Below are positions 19,210-32,105 of a stretch of DNA of 64,000 nucleotides, piece by piece (position 1 is the stretch's first letter; every line of letters starts with the position of its first letter). The notes beneath the pieces are model-generated. The model saw only the letters and a program-made list of their open reading frames with translations. It searched no databases and was not told the DNA's origin. A program made the translations under genes and the position numbers. The stretch lies in the NCBI GenBank assembly GCA_034440615.1, contig JAOTOM010005181.1, positions 1,592,001 through 1,656,000 of the forward strand, written 5' to 3'. The stretch is from Ashinkailepas kermadecensis (Eukaryota; Arthropoda; Thecostraca; Neolepadidae).

Positions 19210-21035
19210 CACGCGCCCTGGAGGGCTTCTAAAAATTACGCGCACTAGAGGGGGGCAGATTCCGCTCCCCCCCTAAGATCTCGGCTCCTATTAAAGCTGG
19301 AGGAACGAAATTCGCAAGTTGGATGGGTACGGTAGTGAACTCTATTGTGCGCATATTTCATGACCTTAGGTCAATATCTTCAGGGTCAAATGAGGTCACC
19401 TTTGTCAAAATGTTCTTGTTTTACGTGGCTTGGCTTGTCGTTGTTATGGATTGCTGTAATTGTGTTTAAATGCTCCAAAATGGGCATCAATGATGTTTTG
19501 GACATTACTAATGATGCAATACAGATGCTAGACTCGACATTTGACCTCAGGTCACCGATATCGCAGCACTTTATCAGGTCAGTTACCTGTTCCAGTTACC
19601 GGAACCGGGCCACCCGCCAGACTGCTCCGTCGGGCAGCTCGGCGCAATCGGCTTCGCGAAGAAAGGAGTGAAGTACATGAATAAAGTATGGAAACGCAAT
19701 GACAAACAATACAAATGACAAACAGTACAATTGACAAACAGTAGTGTATTTATGACAACATTCCAGTTGACCGCGTTTGGTCCCATTAACCTGTCATGAA
19801 CTTGACCTGACTTGACCTCGGTGACCTAACATGACCTTGAAACTATATAGCATATCAATATACATCAAACAAGTCGATAGTGTTGTCAAGAACACTTCCA
19901 TTTTGCCAATATACGGGAAGCGCATCAGCGCCGATTTTGTGGTCTGGCGCTACGAAATGTTTTGAGTTTAACGGTCCCTAACTCGAATTTTTTTTCGGCC
20001 GATTTCCGTTTTTCTTGCTTTAACACGCGCACCGGAGGGGGGGCGAAATCCGCCCACCCCTCCGGTTTTTCGTACATAACTGCGGATTTTACCGGTCGAT
20101 ATACGCGATTTTCTGCGTACCTGCTTAGAAATGGCCGGTGTGTCATTTAAAGCAAGAAAAATGGAAATCGGACGAAAAGTTTTCAAGTTAGCGGCAGCTA
20201 AATTAAAAAAATTCCCAGCGCTAGACCATAAAGATCGGCGCTGATGCGCTTCACGTATATTCGCAAGAGGGAAGTGTTCTTGGCAACACTAGCAACTTGT
20301 TTGATGTATATTGAGATGCTATATAGTTTCAAGGCCATGTTAGGTCACCGAGGTCAAGTCAGGTCAAGTTCATGACAGGTTAATGGAACCAAACTTGATC
20401 AACTGGAATGTTGTCATAAATGCACTACTGTTTGTCATTTGTACTGTTTGTCATTGCGTTTCCATACTTTATCCATGTACTTCACTCCTTTCTTCACGAA
20501 GCCGATTGCGCCGAGCTGGCCGACGGAGCAGTCGGGCGGGCGGCATCGGTTCCGGTAACTGGAACAGGTAACTGACCTGATAAAGTGCTGCTATATAGGT
20601 GACCTGAGGTCAAATGTCGGGTCCAGTGTCTGTATTGCATCATTATTAATGTCCAAAACATCATTGATGCCCATTTTGAAGCATTTAAACACAATCACAG
20701 CGATCCATAACAATGACAAGCCAAGCCACGCAAAACAAGAACATTTTGACAAATGTGACCTCATTTTACCTTGAAGATATTGACCTAAGGTCATGAAATG
20801 TGCACACAATAGAGTTTACTACCGTACCCATCTACCCTGCGAATTTCGTTCCTCCAGCTTTAATAGGAGCCGAGATCTTAGGGGGGGTGGCGGAACCCCC
20901 CCTCCTCCATGGCGCGTAGTTTTCAGGGGCCCTCCAAGTACGCAAAAAATGGCGTATATCGACCGGTAAAATCTGGAGTTATCTACGAAAAACCGGATGG
21001 ATAGGCGGATTTCGCCCCCCCCTCTAATGCGCGTG
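19210..21035. mobile_element. TTAA-flanked TIR element (copy E2, outer), interrupted by a second copy
   Basis: The outer element lies between TTAA at 19206-19209 and TTAA at 21036-21039. Its ends are CACGCGCCCTGGAGGG and, inverted, CACGCGCATTAGAGGGGG. The left part (19210-20020) and a short right part (about 20938-21035) align with the uninterrupted copy at 41768-42693. Between them sits an inverted copy of the same element. DR4 AGGTCA pairs occur, for example GGGTCA-AATG-AGGTCA near 19382. Short frames inside (such as MGINDVLDI) recur between copies but do not resemble a transposase. Confidence 0.8.
20024..20936 (-). mobile_element. TTAA-flanked TIR element (copy E2, inner, inverted)
   Basis: This copy reads in the opposite orientation to the outer one. 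Its start, CACGCGCACCGGAGGGGG, follows TTAA at 20020-20023. In the uninterrupted relative, the corresponding outer-element position reads CTTGCTTCTTTAAACG, so the insertion used an internal TTAA. The far end stops at CCCTCCA, lacking the last bases of the terminus and about 40 bp of the outer copy, which implies a small deletion at that junction. The sequence contains AGGTCA at 20342, 20351 and 20361 (spacers of 3 and 4 bp). Confidence 0.75.
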
Positions 21036-21039
21036 TTAA

Positions 21040-23017
21040 TGTTTGTTTCTTTATAGCATAACGGACATGGTCTAAACTGCTTGGCTTGTTTCTAATGTAC
21101 TGCTCACCATGTCTATTGCTTTCACTTATCCTGATTTGTTCTGCTTTACTCGCATTCTCTGTCACCGCTTCAGTACACATTTCGTTTAATCTCCTGAATT
21201 GTTTTTAACATATTAGTTATGGGCGCAATGTAGCCGAAACAGTTGATGTCCCCAAACACTCCAACTACACACACGAAGATTTTTTTTTTATAATGGCTGT
21301 TTCTTTGACACGAGCAATTGTTTTTCTTCCCTTGTCAACCACGAAGGTCGCCTAATCTTGCTCATTCTGATTTATCTATTGAGAATGAACCTAGCCTGAC
21401 CATGAAACAGCTTACCTGTTACGATATTCCACCTTTGGTATGCAAATAGACCCGACAATAATTATTCCCACTAAATTTAACCTGGAAGATCCTAAACTGA
21501 CCATAATTCCCTTGAACAAAACTTGAAGCCAGCGTTTTATTGTTCCCGACATTTCCAACATACAAACACAAGTACATCGGAGATGGGATATAGGAAATGG
21601 TGACGTCAAATCACGTGGTGGGCGTTCCCATACTTGCTCGTGCTGCCGGTGCTTGCTACTGGCACTGATGCTTAAGCTCCTATAGTAACCATAAGGGCAC
21701 GTTCTATGAACACGTTATGTCCATTGCTTTGCAAACGGTTCGAATGCGGATCATAAGAGAAGCTGTATGTTACATTATTTTCGGTTGGATTTCTGCATCA
21801 CTCAAACATTGTTAGAGGGAACTTCTCACATCTCGCACATTGTTAGAATTTGGATTCGAATACAAAAGCTCCGAATTGCAGCATTGACGCACTGTCGGCT
21901 AAGCTAACGAGACCAGTCATCGACCGGCCGCGATGCGAAATCTCTGTCGAGCGTTGCGAACAAAGGAAGTAGGCAAAAACCGCTCGTTGAGCCAAGAATG
22001 CGGGCACTTCAGTTTTGAGACTGAAGTCAGTGAAAACTAAAACATAAGGCGCAAGTATAGTTCGGAATGGAGAAAGCAGGCCTTCAAGCGTAACCAATGC
22101 GCTATTCAGGTTGCAAAACCATTCGTGACAGCCGAGCCGAACCGATTCAGTTGGGCCGGATCGGTCTATATTTAGAGCAAGCGTATCATTGCTCATGCAT
22201 AAAGTGTCTCATGAACCACCCAATAAGCATACCATTGTTCCAAGCTAGGACGAAATCGATAACAAATGCTTTCCACGACAGATCAACCAAAAACGTTCAA
22301 AAATTGCACCCACTAAATTTGTATTTGGATCAAAATTGGTGTACAGGGTAGTCTTGTGGTCTGAACACGCCTGAACAAGTTTTAGTGCTAGTCAGCTAGC
22401 TAACTAACGGTTTCGTAGTTACAGCCCACGACAATATTTTGGGGTCACACAACAAGGGTATGTTTGGCAATAGATATCTCGTCGATAATAAAGAGAAAGT
22501 GTGACATATTATGCATCTTTGAGAAGAAAGGTGATTAAAGAAAACAAATCCGTGATAAAATATCAACATTTCTCACGTTTGACCTAGTCACCCCATGACT
22601 TCGTCACCTCGTGAACTTCTGTGACCCCTGGCCCATTGAAATTGATAAATTTGATGGCAGAAATACAAACGGGCATGATTTTTGTCTGTCATATTTATTT
22701 TAAAAAACGTTTTGCTTTTAAACATCCCATATACGCGTCCCTTCTCCATGGTTTTTATGATTTTCCGATTTTCGGAACGGACGGATTTCCAGTATTTTTA
22801 CAACCTTCATGTGACTCCATTATTCACGTTCTTGAGACACTGCGCATGTGGACATTCCGCATGGGACACTGTGCTGCACAATAGTACATATGTCGGAAAA
22901 AATGAAAGCAGATCAAACGGCGTGGATTTGGCTTTGATAACCAAATCGTTGCAAACGGCGTCGATTTCGAAGTACGCCGAACCCGAATTTTGGGGGTGAA
23001 CATGGAATCTGGGGCCG
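21040..23017. other. intergenic, no gene recognised
   Basis: A 117-codon minus-strand frame at 22196-21843 has no recognisable domain. TGACCT/GTCACC words occur at 22578-22630. No host gene is supported. Confidence 0.35.
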
Positions 23018-23451
23018 TGGGCACCCAGTGGCGTCGCCACGAAATACTTCCAGGGTGGGGGGAAATGTTGAAAAGGGCATCCACTGTGTTCGGGCCTCCT
23101 ATTGTTTTTAGGCTCTTAGTATGGTTCCAGAATGGGAAAAATGATTTCATATTGATGTCTTGGTTGTTCTTGGCATGATGCATCATTTACTCAACACGAA
23201 ATAGCAATAATCATTTTATTTTCGCTGAGAACTGAGCCATACCATGGTATAAATAAGTAATATGTGGATAAATACCTAAGTGCCAACACAAACCAATGTC
23301 TTAATGCTTTCTCGACCAGAAGAATCTTCTCGCTGGCCTCTAGATTGCAGCGAGCTGGCGAGGCTGGTGCTGAGCATATCCTAAAGATGTCTCCCATTGA
23401 TCAACCCACTTCTATGTCCACCAAGTCTTACTGAATTTAGTTAGATTCATC

Positions 23452-23616
23452 ACTACTGTTCATCACGTGTAAATAAATTATACGACCTTCAATATACCAG
23501 GAGGTGCTGAGAATATTGAAGGTATGTTGAAGGTCGTATATTTTCTTTACACGTAATGTCTAAAACCTAGGAGCATCTAAGAGCCATTCTTCGTTGTATT
23601 AAACTACTGTTCATCA
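23452..23616. repeat. Hairpin insertion flanked by 14-bp direct repeats
   Basis: ACTACTGTTCATCA occurs at 23452-23465 and 23603-23616. The 137 bp between them begins with an imperfect hairpin (about 23466-23496 with 23520-23555; arms include TATACGACCTTCAA). The direct repeats look like a target-site duplication of a small insertion. Confidence 0.6.
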
Positions 23617-24939
23617 GTCATTCCCATCAGCTTGATGTCATAAGCAAGCTTAAACGATCATTTCTCAGTCCTAGGACGACAATTTCGCGAAAGTGACAAC
23701 GAGAAGTTGATTGAGTTGGTTTTCTGATCGCCATCTTAGGAATTTATTTATTTTTATAACATTTGGTGCTGGCTGTAAGGCACCTGGCACCCAAGCTAAA
23801 ATAATCAATATTCAGCGAATAAATTCACGGCAAGAACAAGCATTGAACAACAATGCATGAATTACAATGCAACAATGTAACAATGACAATGCATAAATAA
23901 CGCAAAACCTTCAAATTCCACGCCGCCACGCCCATGGTTTTCGCTGTGCTGTAAAGTTCTGTAAATGACGTCGATGAGAAGGTATTGTAGCTGGGAAGCT
24001 CTAATCATGTAGGCTGTAATCACAGAAGACAAGTTTGTAGGACGAAAATGCATTTAAAATCATCATCCCTCCCATTTTATATGCGGTATCGGTTTTGTTC
24101 TGTGTGCTTGTGAGGAGGAATTTTCCCCCTCAGTGTCGGCTTTGCCCCATGGGCGTATGCTTCTGAAAATTATTGGGGGACCAGTGGCGTACCTATATCT
24201 GTGTCAAGGGGAGGGGGCAAACGTATTTGAAGGGGGTCCACATACCTCATTAAAAAGTCCTCGGATTTCGACCACTATTTTGTCAAAGGGGACCTTTTGT
24301 AATAAAATAATTAGTGACCAACTGAATTGTCCTGTGGAGGGGCCTAATCTACCACTATTGTTTCTGATTGTTCGGATTTCAACCCTAACTCCCCCACCCT
24401 GTCCTAAGGGTTTCTTTTGGTATCCCTTCATAAGCCGTGTCACACTGCTGAAACTACACCTACGCAAATCACTTTAAAATGCAAAATTTCCCAATTTCAG
24501 ACATTCCAGTTCATAGCGCCCGGTCGCCACGACGCCAACGTTCGTGCGTGTGCACATCCATCTTGCGCATTCGGCGCATTCGCCACACTTCGTGCGATGC
24601 TACGGTTTCTGCTAGGCCTCCTACGTTTTGCTAATTGCTGCCACATGATAGACTTGCGCCATATTTGACGTGATGGAATGCTTCGTATGGGCGTTCGCTG
24701 CGAAAATTCGATTAATTAAGTTCCATCATTAGTTCCCTTCTTCCCACATTTTATAGTGGTTAAAATGCGAATGCCCGCTGAGCTTTGATGCACCTCATAT
24801 CTTGGATTAAATATGCTTCCAGATTGGCTACCGAACCGAGGCCCTACCTCAGTGTTCTTTTTTGGACCCGCTTCGTCTTTCTTCGTCTACGGGTGTGTCT
24901 TACGGCTCCAATCCATTTTTGTTAGGGGCCCAACACATC

Positions 24940-26460
24940 TTCGAAACCCCTGCTCGTTTTAGGGTTTCACCGAGGATTTTTTTTAGGTGTCGGGGCGTTT
25001 TCAAAGATCTCTATGTGTTTATTTAGTGCCCGGTTTTTGTTCGTTTTGGGGCCATGCTGTATGCCTTGAGAACTCCCGGTGTAGAGCTTCCGGCAAGTTC
25101 ATTTAGGGCTGCAACGCATGTTTTAAGGCGCTGTCGCTTTTTGCGGGACTCTGGAGGGCCAGTTGGATTTTCGGCCCCGTTGTGCTCTTAGGGTTCCGCT
25201 GTGTTTATTTGGGGCTTATGACGCACATTTGTGGGGCCCCAGTACGATTTTGGTGCTTCGGTTCGATTTTTATGGGTCCCAGCGCGACTTATCGCGCCCA
25301 GGTGCGTGGTTCCTGAGACCCAACGCCAGTTTTCTGGGCTCAACACGATTTTTGTAGATCTCTTCTGAATTTTCTTTAAAGTCCGAATCCCGGCCTGATT
25401 TTTCGAGCCCCCGGCGCCATGTTTTTGCATCTCACCTCGATTTTTTCGAGCTCCGATATGTTTTTCGGGGCCGTACGCCATTTTTGAAGGCATCTGATAA
25501 TATGTTCGGCGCTCCAGAACCATTTCCCTGACCCGGACATTTATTTTTTGGGATTCCCTCCATATTTTTTAGGGCTCCGGCTTGATATTTTTTTCGGATA
25601 CCGATGCGATTTTTGGGATCACACTGTGCTCATGTGGGGCCCTAGACGCCAATTTTGGGAGCCCCGACGTGAATTTTTGATGCCCAGACCAAATTTGTGG
25701 GACTACCGATGGGAATTGTGGGTCCCGAGCGTGATATTTGGGGAGACCGGTACGAGTTTGCGGGGCGCGTTGTGCTGAGCTGTGGCCCCAACGCGATCTT
25801 GGCGGTTCCTGTTGCAGATTTTCGGGCCTCGGAGCGAGTTTTCTGGGACCCGCCGTATTTATTTGGAGCCCATGTGCGAATTCTGATGGACCGACGCGAA
25901 TGGCCCCGGCACGATTTTCTTTCGATGTCCTGACACGTTTTTTTTCGGTGCCCAACGGGTTTTTGGGGGACCTTGACCCGATTGTTGAGGCCGCAGAATG
26001 ATATTCCGGTTGATAATTTATTTTTTTGGGAAGCTGCAACTTGCGGGGGCCCGGCGCCATCTTTTGGGCCCCCAGTGTGATTTTGAAGGGCTGCGACGCG
26101 ACTTTTTTTGTCCAATGTAATCTTTTGTATCCCGACGTCATTTGCTTGGATCCCTAGCGCGAGTTTTAGCGACCTCGACACTTTTTGGGGGTCCAATACG
26201 TTTTGGATACTTTTGGCACCATTGTTGGGGTCCCAGAGTGATTATCTATGTCCGGATTGATTTTCGTTTCCCCGGCTTCATTTGTATCCCAATGAGATTG
26301 TTTGGGAACGGTACGACCTGTCGCGCCCCTAGCGAGCGTGATTTTCATGGTCCGGGCGTGAATTCTTGGCATCCCCAGGCTCAGCGTGATTTTCAGGGGC
26401 CCTGGCCTGATCTTTTTGGGCCAATACCGTGATTTTCAAGTACCCCGGCACGACTCCTAC
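24940..26460 (+). repeat. Irregular tandem array, module 1 (roughly 30-bp unit)
   Basis: A degenerate unit close to GGGCCCCRRCGCGATTTTT recurs about every 30 bp without exact periodicity, for about 1.5 kb. Examples are GGGTCCCAGCGCGACTT and CCCGGCGCCATGTTTTT. It sits inside the 23026-28198 element. The same unit occurs in antisense orientation at 53756-54145 and 54300-54560. Open frames across it have no coding character. Confidence 0.7.
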
Positions 26461-26469
26461 CATATCTTA

Positions 26470-27960
26470 GGGGCTTCTTCTTGCAAATTATAGACCTCCT
26501 CTCGCGTCTTAGGGGTCTCGTTTAATTTCCTGGAGCCTCTTTACTGGTTTTGGATGTCTCCTCTTGTATCCTACCCTCCTCCATATTCAATGGCCCTCCT
26601 CTCCCGTCTTGGAGGGCCTCCTCATAAATTCTGGGCCCCTTTAGCATGGCATGGGCTTCCTCTCATGCTCCAGGGCCATCCTCCGCTAAATTATGGGCCT
26701 CCTGCCACGCCTCGTGGGCCTCCTTTGTCCTGGCAAAGCCTTACCCGTCTTGAGGGGATCTTCGATTTTGGAAACCTCACCTTCTCCAATACCTGCTACC
26801 AATACCTGCTCCAATCTTAAGGGCCTCCTCTCATTTCCTGGGAACTCCTTCCGATCTTCGCGGCCTCATTCGGCCCTGGAGACCGCCTACTCCGTCTTGA
26901 GGGACTCCTCTCGAGTCTGGCAGGGGCCTCCTTTTCTCTTATAGAGGCCTTCCTTTTCAAATTAGAGGCCTCCTCGCACGTCTTCGGGGCCTTCTGCTCT
27001 GTGTTTTGATTCGATCTTTGCCGATTTTAAGGACAAAGATCTCTTATCTATCTCCTGGTGGACTCCTCTTCTCTCCCAGGTGCTTCATCTTCCAAATTAT
27101 AAGCAACCTTTTCTATCTCAGATGCCTTGTCATCTCCTGGGGACCTTCTTACCCGTCTTGGAGCCTTCTTTCTCGCCTGGAAGCCATCTCTCTTATCTAG
27201 TGGCCTTTCTCTCCTATTTTAGGGGCCTCCTCGTTCATAATGGGGTCTCATTTCCAACCTTGTGTCGTCCTCTTCCGAATTATGTGCCTCCAGCCACGTT
27301 TCTTGATCATCCTTTTCTATCTTGGTAGAACCTTACCCATTTTGGGGCTTGCTTTTGCGTCTCCGAAAACCCATCTCATATCCACTGGCTTTCTCATCCG
27401 TCTTCGGGCCTCCTTTCATTTTCTGGGGCCTCCCTTTCCATATTGGGGCCTCCTTTGCAATCATGAGGGCCTCCTTTGCAATCCTGGGGGCCTCCGTGCC
27501 AATTGTTGACACTCTCTTGATTTCTGGGGCCTCCTATCCTCTGATAGGTGACTCCTTTTTCAAATGAGGGCCTCCTCTCACGTTTTGGATGTCTCCTCAT
27601 TTGTGTTTGGAGCCTCATTATCCTCTTAGCATGGTGCTTTTGCTTTAGTCCCAAATCTGCTCTCATAGAGTGCCCCTCTTTCAAAATACGGGCCTCATCT
27701 GGTTGGTCTCAGTGGCCTTCTCTCATTCCTACGGGGACCTTCTTACCCATCTGGGGGCCCCCTCCTGCGTCCAGAGAAATATATCCTATCATATGTCCTC
27801 ATTTTCTATTGTAGGGGCCTTCTCTTCCATCTTGGGAGTCTCATTTTCCAAATTTACAATATCCTGTCACCCATCGGAAGTCTTCCTGTCTAACCTGGGT
27901 GGCTTCTTGCCCGTCTCGGTAGCATCCTTTTCGTCCTGAGGGCCTCTGTCCTATGTATCT
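26470..27960 (+). repeat. Irregular tandem array, module 2 (roughly 20-bp unit)
   Basis: A degenerate unit close to GGGCCTCCTCTCNNNNNTNN recurs every 18-24 bp for about 1.5 kb. It follows module 1 directly. About 1.3 kb of it is closely matched, unit by unit, at 39070-40360, so the irregular spacing is inherited and not noise. Confidence 0.75.
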
Positions 27961-28206
27961 TATAGGGACCTGATTATATTTACCGGGGGCCTCGTTGCCA
28001 GTCTTGGGGCCTCCTTGACAGCATGATCTTCTGTCTCGTCGGCCTCCTTGGTCACCTTTTTTTCCTATGTATTTCCGGATAGGGGCTTCCTCAAATTTCA
28101 GGGGGGAGGGGCAGTTTCACGGCAGGGGGCGACTGCCCCCTCTGACCCCGCCCCCCTCACACACACACCCCACCCCACCCCCGGTGGCGACGCCCCTGTG
28201 GGCACC

Positions 28207-30058
28207 TTAAGAATTGTCAAAATAGTATCGGGACTTCCGGAAAAAAAAATTCCGATAGCGTTGTATCAGAAAAATATCGGGAAAAAATACTTCGCGTCGT
28301 ATTTTTGCGTCATGGATGAAATAGTACGTTTTCAGGCCGTATTCTGTGATTTCTGGTCACTGCAACGCCTAGTAGGGCATCAAATCTGGTAAGAAAAGCG
28401 GGACAAAGTACTTGGATTTCCGGAAATGGCTTATAAGATAGTAAATATCAATTGACAGATGATTTTAGGATGGCATCTGAAACAACTCATCCTGGCACAT
28501 CGCTTTGGTCGAGGATATTTTTTTGTTTAATCTGTAATGGTTTTTAACGAGTTAGTTTTGAAATTGCATGTGCATTCAGAAATTCGTCAAGCTCTGAATA
28601 TGGCATATTTCAGGGATTTCTTAACAGGTACAGATAGCCAGCAGCCAACGGAACGCATTTTCTTTGATTGAAAGTCAATTTTGAGTTCAAACATTTCCGC
28701 AAAATGAATTTTACATATTTGTCCATTTTGGCATGTTTAGTTCTAAGCCTGCCAGAGTTCCGAATTGTGTTAGCATCAACTTTCCCTTCGGTGTATCCTC
28801 TTCATTCTTTTCATTTCTGACGCTGATTGTGAGAGAAAAAAAATCTTTAAAAATCGGAGAATTTTTGTTTTAAGTTTGAAAAAAAATCAACTTGAAAAGT
28901 TCACACACAAAGCCACACCTCTGGTAAAGTGAGGATGCTCACGTTTTCAGTGGTGCTTACTGATTCTTCAGCAACATTTTTTTGTTTGTTATTCGCTGTG
29001 TAAGCGACAATAAGAATCGACACAGTAACTATCACAATTGCTTGTAGCGTTTATGTACGTCGAAACAAAAATAACCAAGTCCTCTTTCTACCAGACGTTT
29101 TCGAGAAAAAAAAACTGATTCGTACACTGCTCCGACTCTGTCAAGCCTGTTATCGTTTCCTTCCCGATGTTACCCCCCCCGTTGTTGTCCGCCAGTATCA
29201 ACGCCTGCGCCTTTATATCCCACGGAACCGCCACCAGGCTGGAGAGTATTGAGCTATGTACGGATGGGGAGTACGGATATATGTACGAAGTACGGACAGG
29301 GTGGGAGGGAAGACATACGCGAGACAAACACCTCGGCTTTTATTTGCCTTTAGCACATAGTCATGGACAGTCGACAGAGACGCAATGCATTTTCTTCAGC
29401 ACAAAATGATAAACCTGCCTAACACTTGATCGTTGACACCAAGTAATCCTCATGTTTGTTACAGGTGCCTACCTACCGCGCCCGATGCAATATGTAGGTA
29501 ATAGAACCGGATTTAATAGGGTCGAGTTGCGTTATTTCCATGTTTGATGTTATTCAATACATATCAGTTGTTCCGAAGTACAATTGCGTCTCTACGCATA
29601 AGGGTGGGTGACCCATGGGTGACCTACCGGTAACTAGTGACCTTGAAGATCGTGTTGGTCTTTAAGGGAAACTATAAGATCTACATAAAGAGGTAGGAAT
29701 GTTTTTTTTCTTAGAAAAACGCTTTCCAATCATATGTCTGCATGGCATTGTTCTACCTCATGTAGCCTTCAAATGGAAGAAAGCTTACACGAAGCCCGTC
29801 CTATCCGGAAAAGGTAAAATCGCAAAACGTCATGAAGAGCGGACGGCGGAGAGCATACCGGATACTTCTCAGAAGAACGCATTTATTTCAAATTGTTTGC
29901 TTTGTCAGCGAAATCATGCCCACTTATATTTCCGCCGTCACATTTATCAATTTCCATGGGCTATGGGTCATGGAAGATCACGAGTTCACGAGGTCAAATG
30001 AAGGAAATATCGGTATTTTATGTCGGGAATGTTTCAGTTGATCCGTTGTCTTCTGAAA
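28207..30058. other. intergenic, no gene seen
   Basis: AT-rich flank of the hAT-like insertion. No gene or RNA is supported. Confidence 0.4.
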
Positions 30059-30065
30059 AATATAT

Positions 30066-30142
<77 letters not shown>
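30059..30142. repeat. (TA)n microsatellite
   Basis: An almost pure TA dinucleotide run of about 80 bp. Confidence 0.98.
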
Positions 30143-30146
<4 letters not shown>

Positions 30147-31510
30147 GCCAGCCTTCCGGTTCTTATTGAAGAGATATCCATCGTCAAACCAAGCCATGTT
30201 ATTTGACCTAAAAATAATGCTGGAGACCATATCTAAAAAAAACGTCAGCTGAATCGGGCTGAAATTTGCACAGCCGTATTCAGGGCCAAAGACTACCCGG
30301 TGAGCAAATTTTGGCCTCAATCAAAAAGTATGGTGTGTATACAGTGCATTGGTCGATCTGTCGTGGAACGCACCAACAATCGAAATGTCACGTTAACCTC
30401 CGTAATTACTGAGGTGGGGTGAATATCAAGAGGAAGAGCAAGTAAGATTAAGTTGCATCCGTTTGTATGTGTATCTATTTGTATCTGATTGGAACTCCTC
30501 CATCGATCTATTCACCAGTGTCATCATGCCTGTATGGCCTGATCATGCGTTGTGCCCAGGTAGCTGTGAGATGCGTGGCAAAGGTGTCATCTAACTTCCT
30601 CCGAGCTGTGGTGGTGTTAGAGTTGTAGTTTCGAACCCACGTGTATCCGAGGTTGGTAAGACCTTACCAATATATTGATCTGAAATCCATTGTTTTGGCA
30701 TGGCAATGAGCCTGAAAATAATCCTCAAACATAATTCATGCCGTCCAATACCGCACTTTCCAACATGTCCTGCACCAACATAAAGTAACTCTGGAACAAG
30801 TTGCGGTCTGGATAAGCTTAACGGAATCGTTGCAGAGTCGATTTACGTCACGTGTTGTTAACCGACGAAAAAGGGCACTTATGTTCAACATTACATGGTG
30901 CAGGCTGGCTAAAGAGCAAATAAAGGTCAGCTACATCAGGCGTTCAGTGTGCGGATTTCGGTGGTCGTCTGTAACAGGACGCTCTGACACTGACATCGTG
31001 TGAGTTATGCCATCTAACATTCTCCTAACCAGCCACCACTCGACAGGTTCTGAATTATTTGGCTAACTTGCCTTTTGTTGTGGCCAGCTATAGCTTGGTG
31101 GGCTTGTTAGTTGTGGGCGTAAGGCCTCGCCAAATCATCAACGGCCTTTATGACAATAGTGCGAGGTGGACCAACGACTACGAGGATTATTAATAACTCG
31201 CTGCCGAAAAAAAATAACCTAAGTTTGAATATGCATATGAATTGAGGTGCGCTTGTCTTTGTTACATACATCACAATTCTTGGGAAACTTCCTCTGGTGA
31301 GCTATCTAACATCGCGTTGCAAGTTGACGTTCAGGCCATTCCAGGTCGACTAAATTGAAATGAATATCAACAGTTTGCACCAATTTTACCATACGCGACG
31401 TAGGTTGACCTTTACCAGAGTTATACTTAATATATTAGAGTTGGTGGGCTGTATCTACTGGTACTAGGCCTGGAGACGTGTGAATCCGAACTTGCGACTG
31501 TGGTATTTTC
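30143..31510. other. intergenic, no gene seen
   Basis: No supported coding, RNA or repeat feature. Confidence 0.4.
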
Positions 31511-31511
31511 T

Positions 31512-32105
31512 CCGCCTGAGACTGGACCACGCTCCTGCCCGGGCGGTATTTCCTGCGCCTCAGAATAGATTACGCTCCTGCCCGTGCAGTATTTCCTCCG
31601 CCTGACGGTGGATCACGCTCCTGCCCGTGCGGTATTTCCTCCGCCTGAGGGTGGATCACGCTCCTGCCCGTGCGGTATTTCCTCCGCCTGAGGGTGGACC
31701 ACGCTCCTGCCCGTGCGGTATTTCCTCCGCCTGAGGATGGACCACGCTCCTGCCCGGCCGGTATTTCCTGCGCCTCAAAATGGATCACGCTCCTGCCCGT
31801 GCGGTATTTCCTCCGCCTGACGGTGGATCACGCTCCTGCCCGTGCGGTATTTCCTCCGCCTGAGGGTGGATCACGCTCCTGCCCGTGCGTTATTTCCTCC
31901 GCCTGAGGGTGGATCACGTTCCTGCCCGTGCGGTATTTCCTCCGCCTGAGGGTGGATCACGCTCCTGCCCGTGCGGTATTTCCTCCGCCTGAGGGTGGAT
32001 CACGCTCCTGCCCGTGCGGTATTTCCTTCGCCTGAGACTGGACCACGCTCCTGCCCATGCGGTATTTCCTCCGCCTCAGAGTGGATCATGCTCCAGCCTG
32101 AGGGT
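31512..32105. repeat. 43-bp tandem array, about 13-14 copies
   Basis: The unit includes CACGCTCCTGCCCGTGCGGT and ATTTCCTCCGCCTGAGGGTG. CTGCCCGTGC at 31621 and 31664 gives the 43-bp period. Some copies carry TGCGCCTCA variants at both ends of a block (31545 and 31765), which suggests duplication of a multi-unit segment. Confidence 0.95.

Larger units (their letters stand above)
23026..28198. mobile_element. hAT-like element, 5.2 kb, with perfect 8-bp target duplication
   Basis: Inverted termini CAGTGGCGTCGCCAC (23026-23040) and, at the right, the complement of CAGGGGCGTCGCCACC (28183-28198). The 8-bp TGGGCACC is present immediately outside both ends (23018-23025 and 28199-28206), the target duplication length of hAT transposons. 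No transposase frame is visible. From 24182 (CAGTGGCGTACC, itself a terminus-like start) to about 27960 the element resembles the copy at 38300-40370, so it may be composite. Most of the interior consists of two irregular tandem arrays, annotated separately. Confidence 0.75.

Noticed and set aside
25569..26196. Minus-strand frames of about 190 codons
   Set aside because: They run through the module 1 array, whose units lack stops in that phase.
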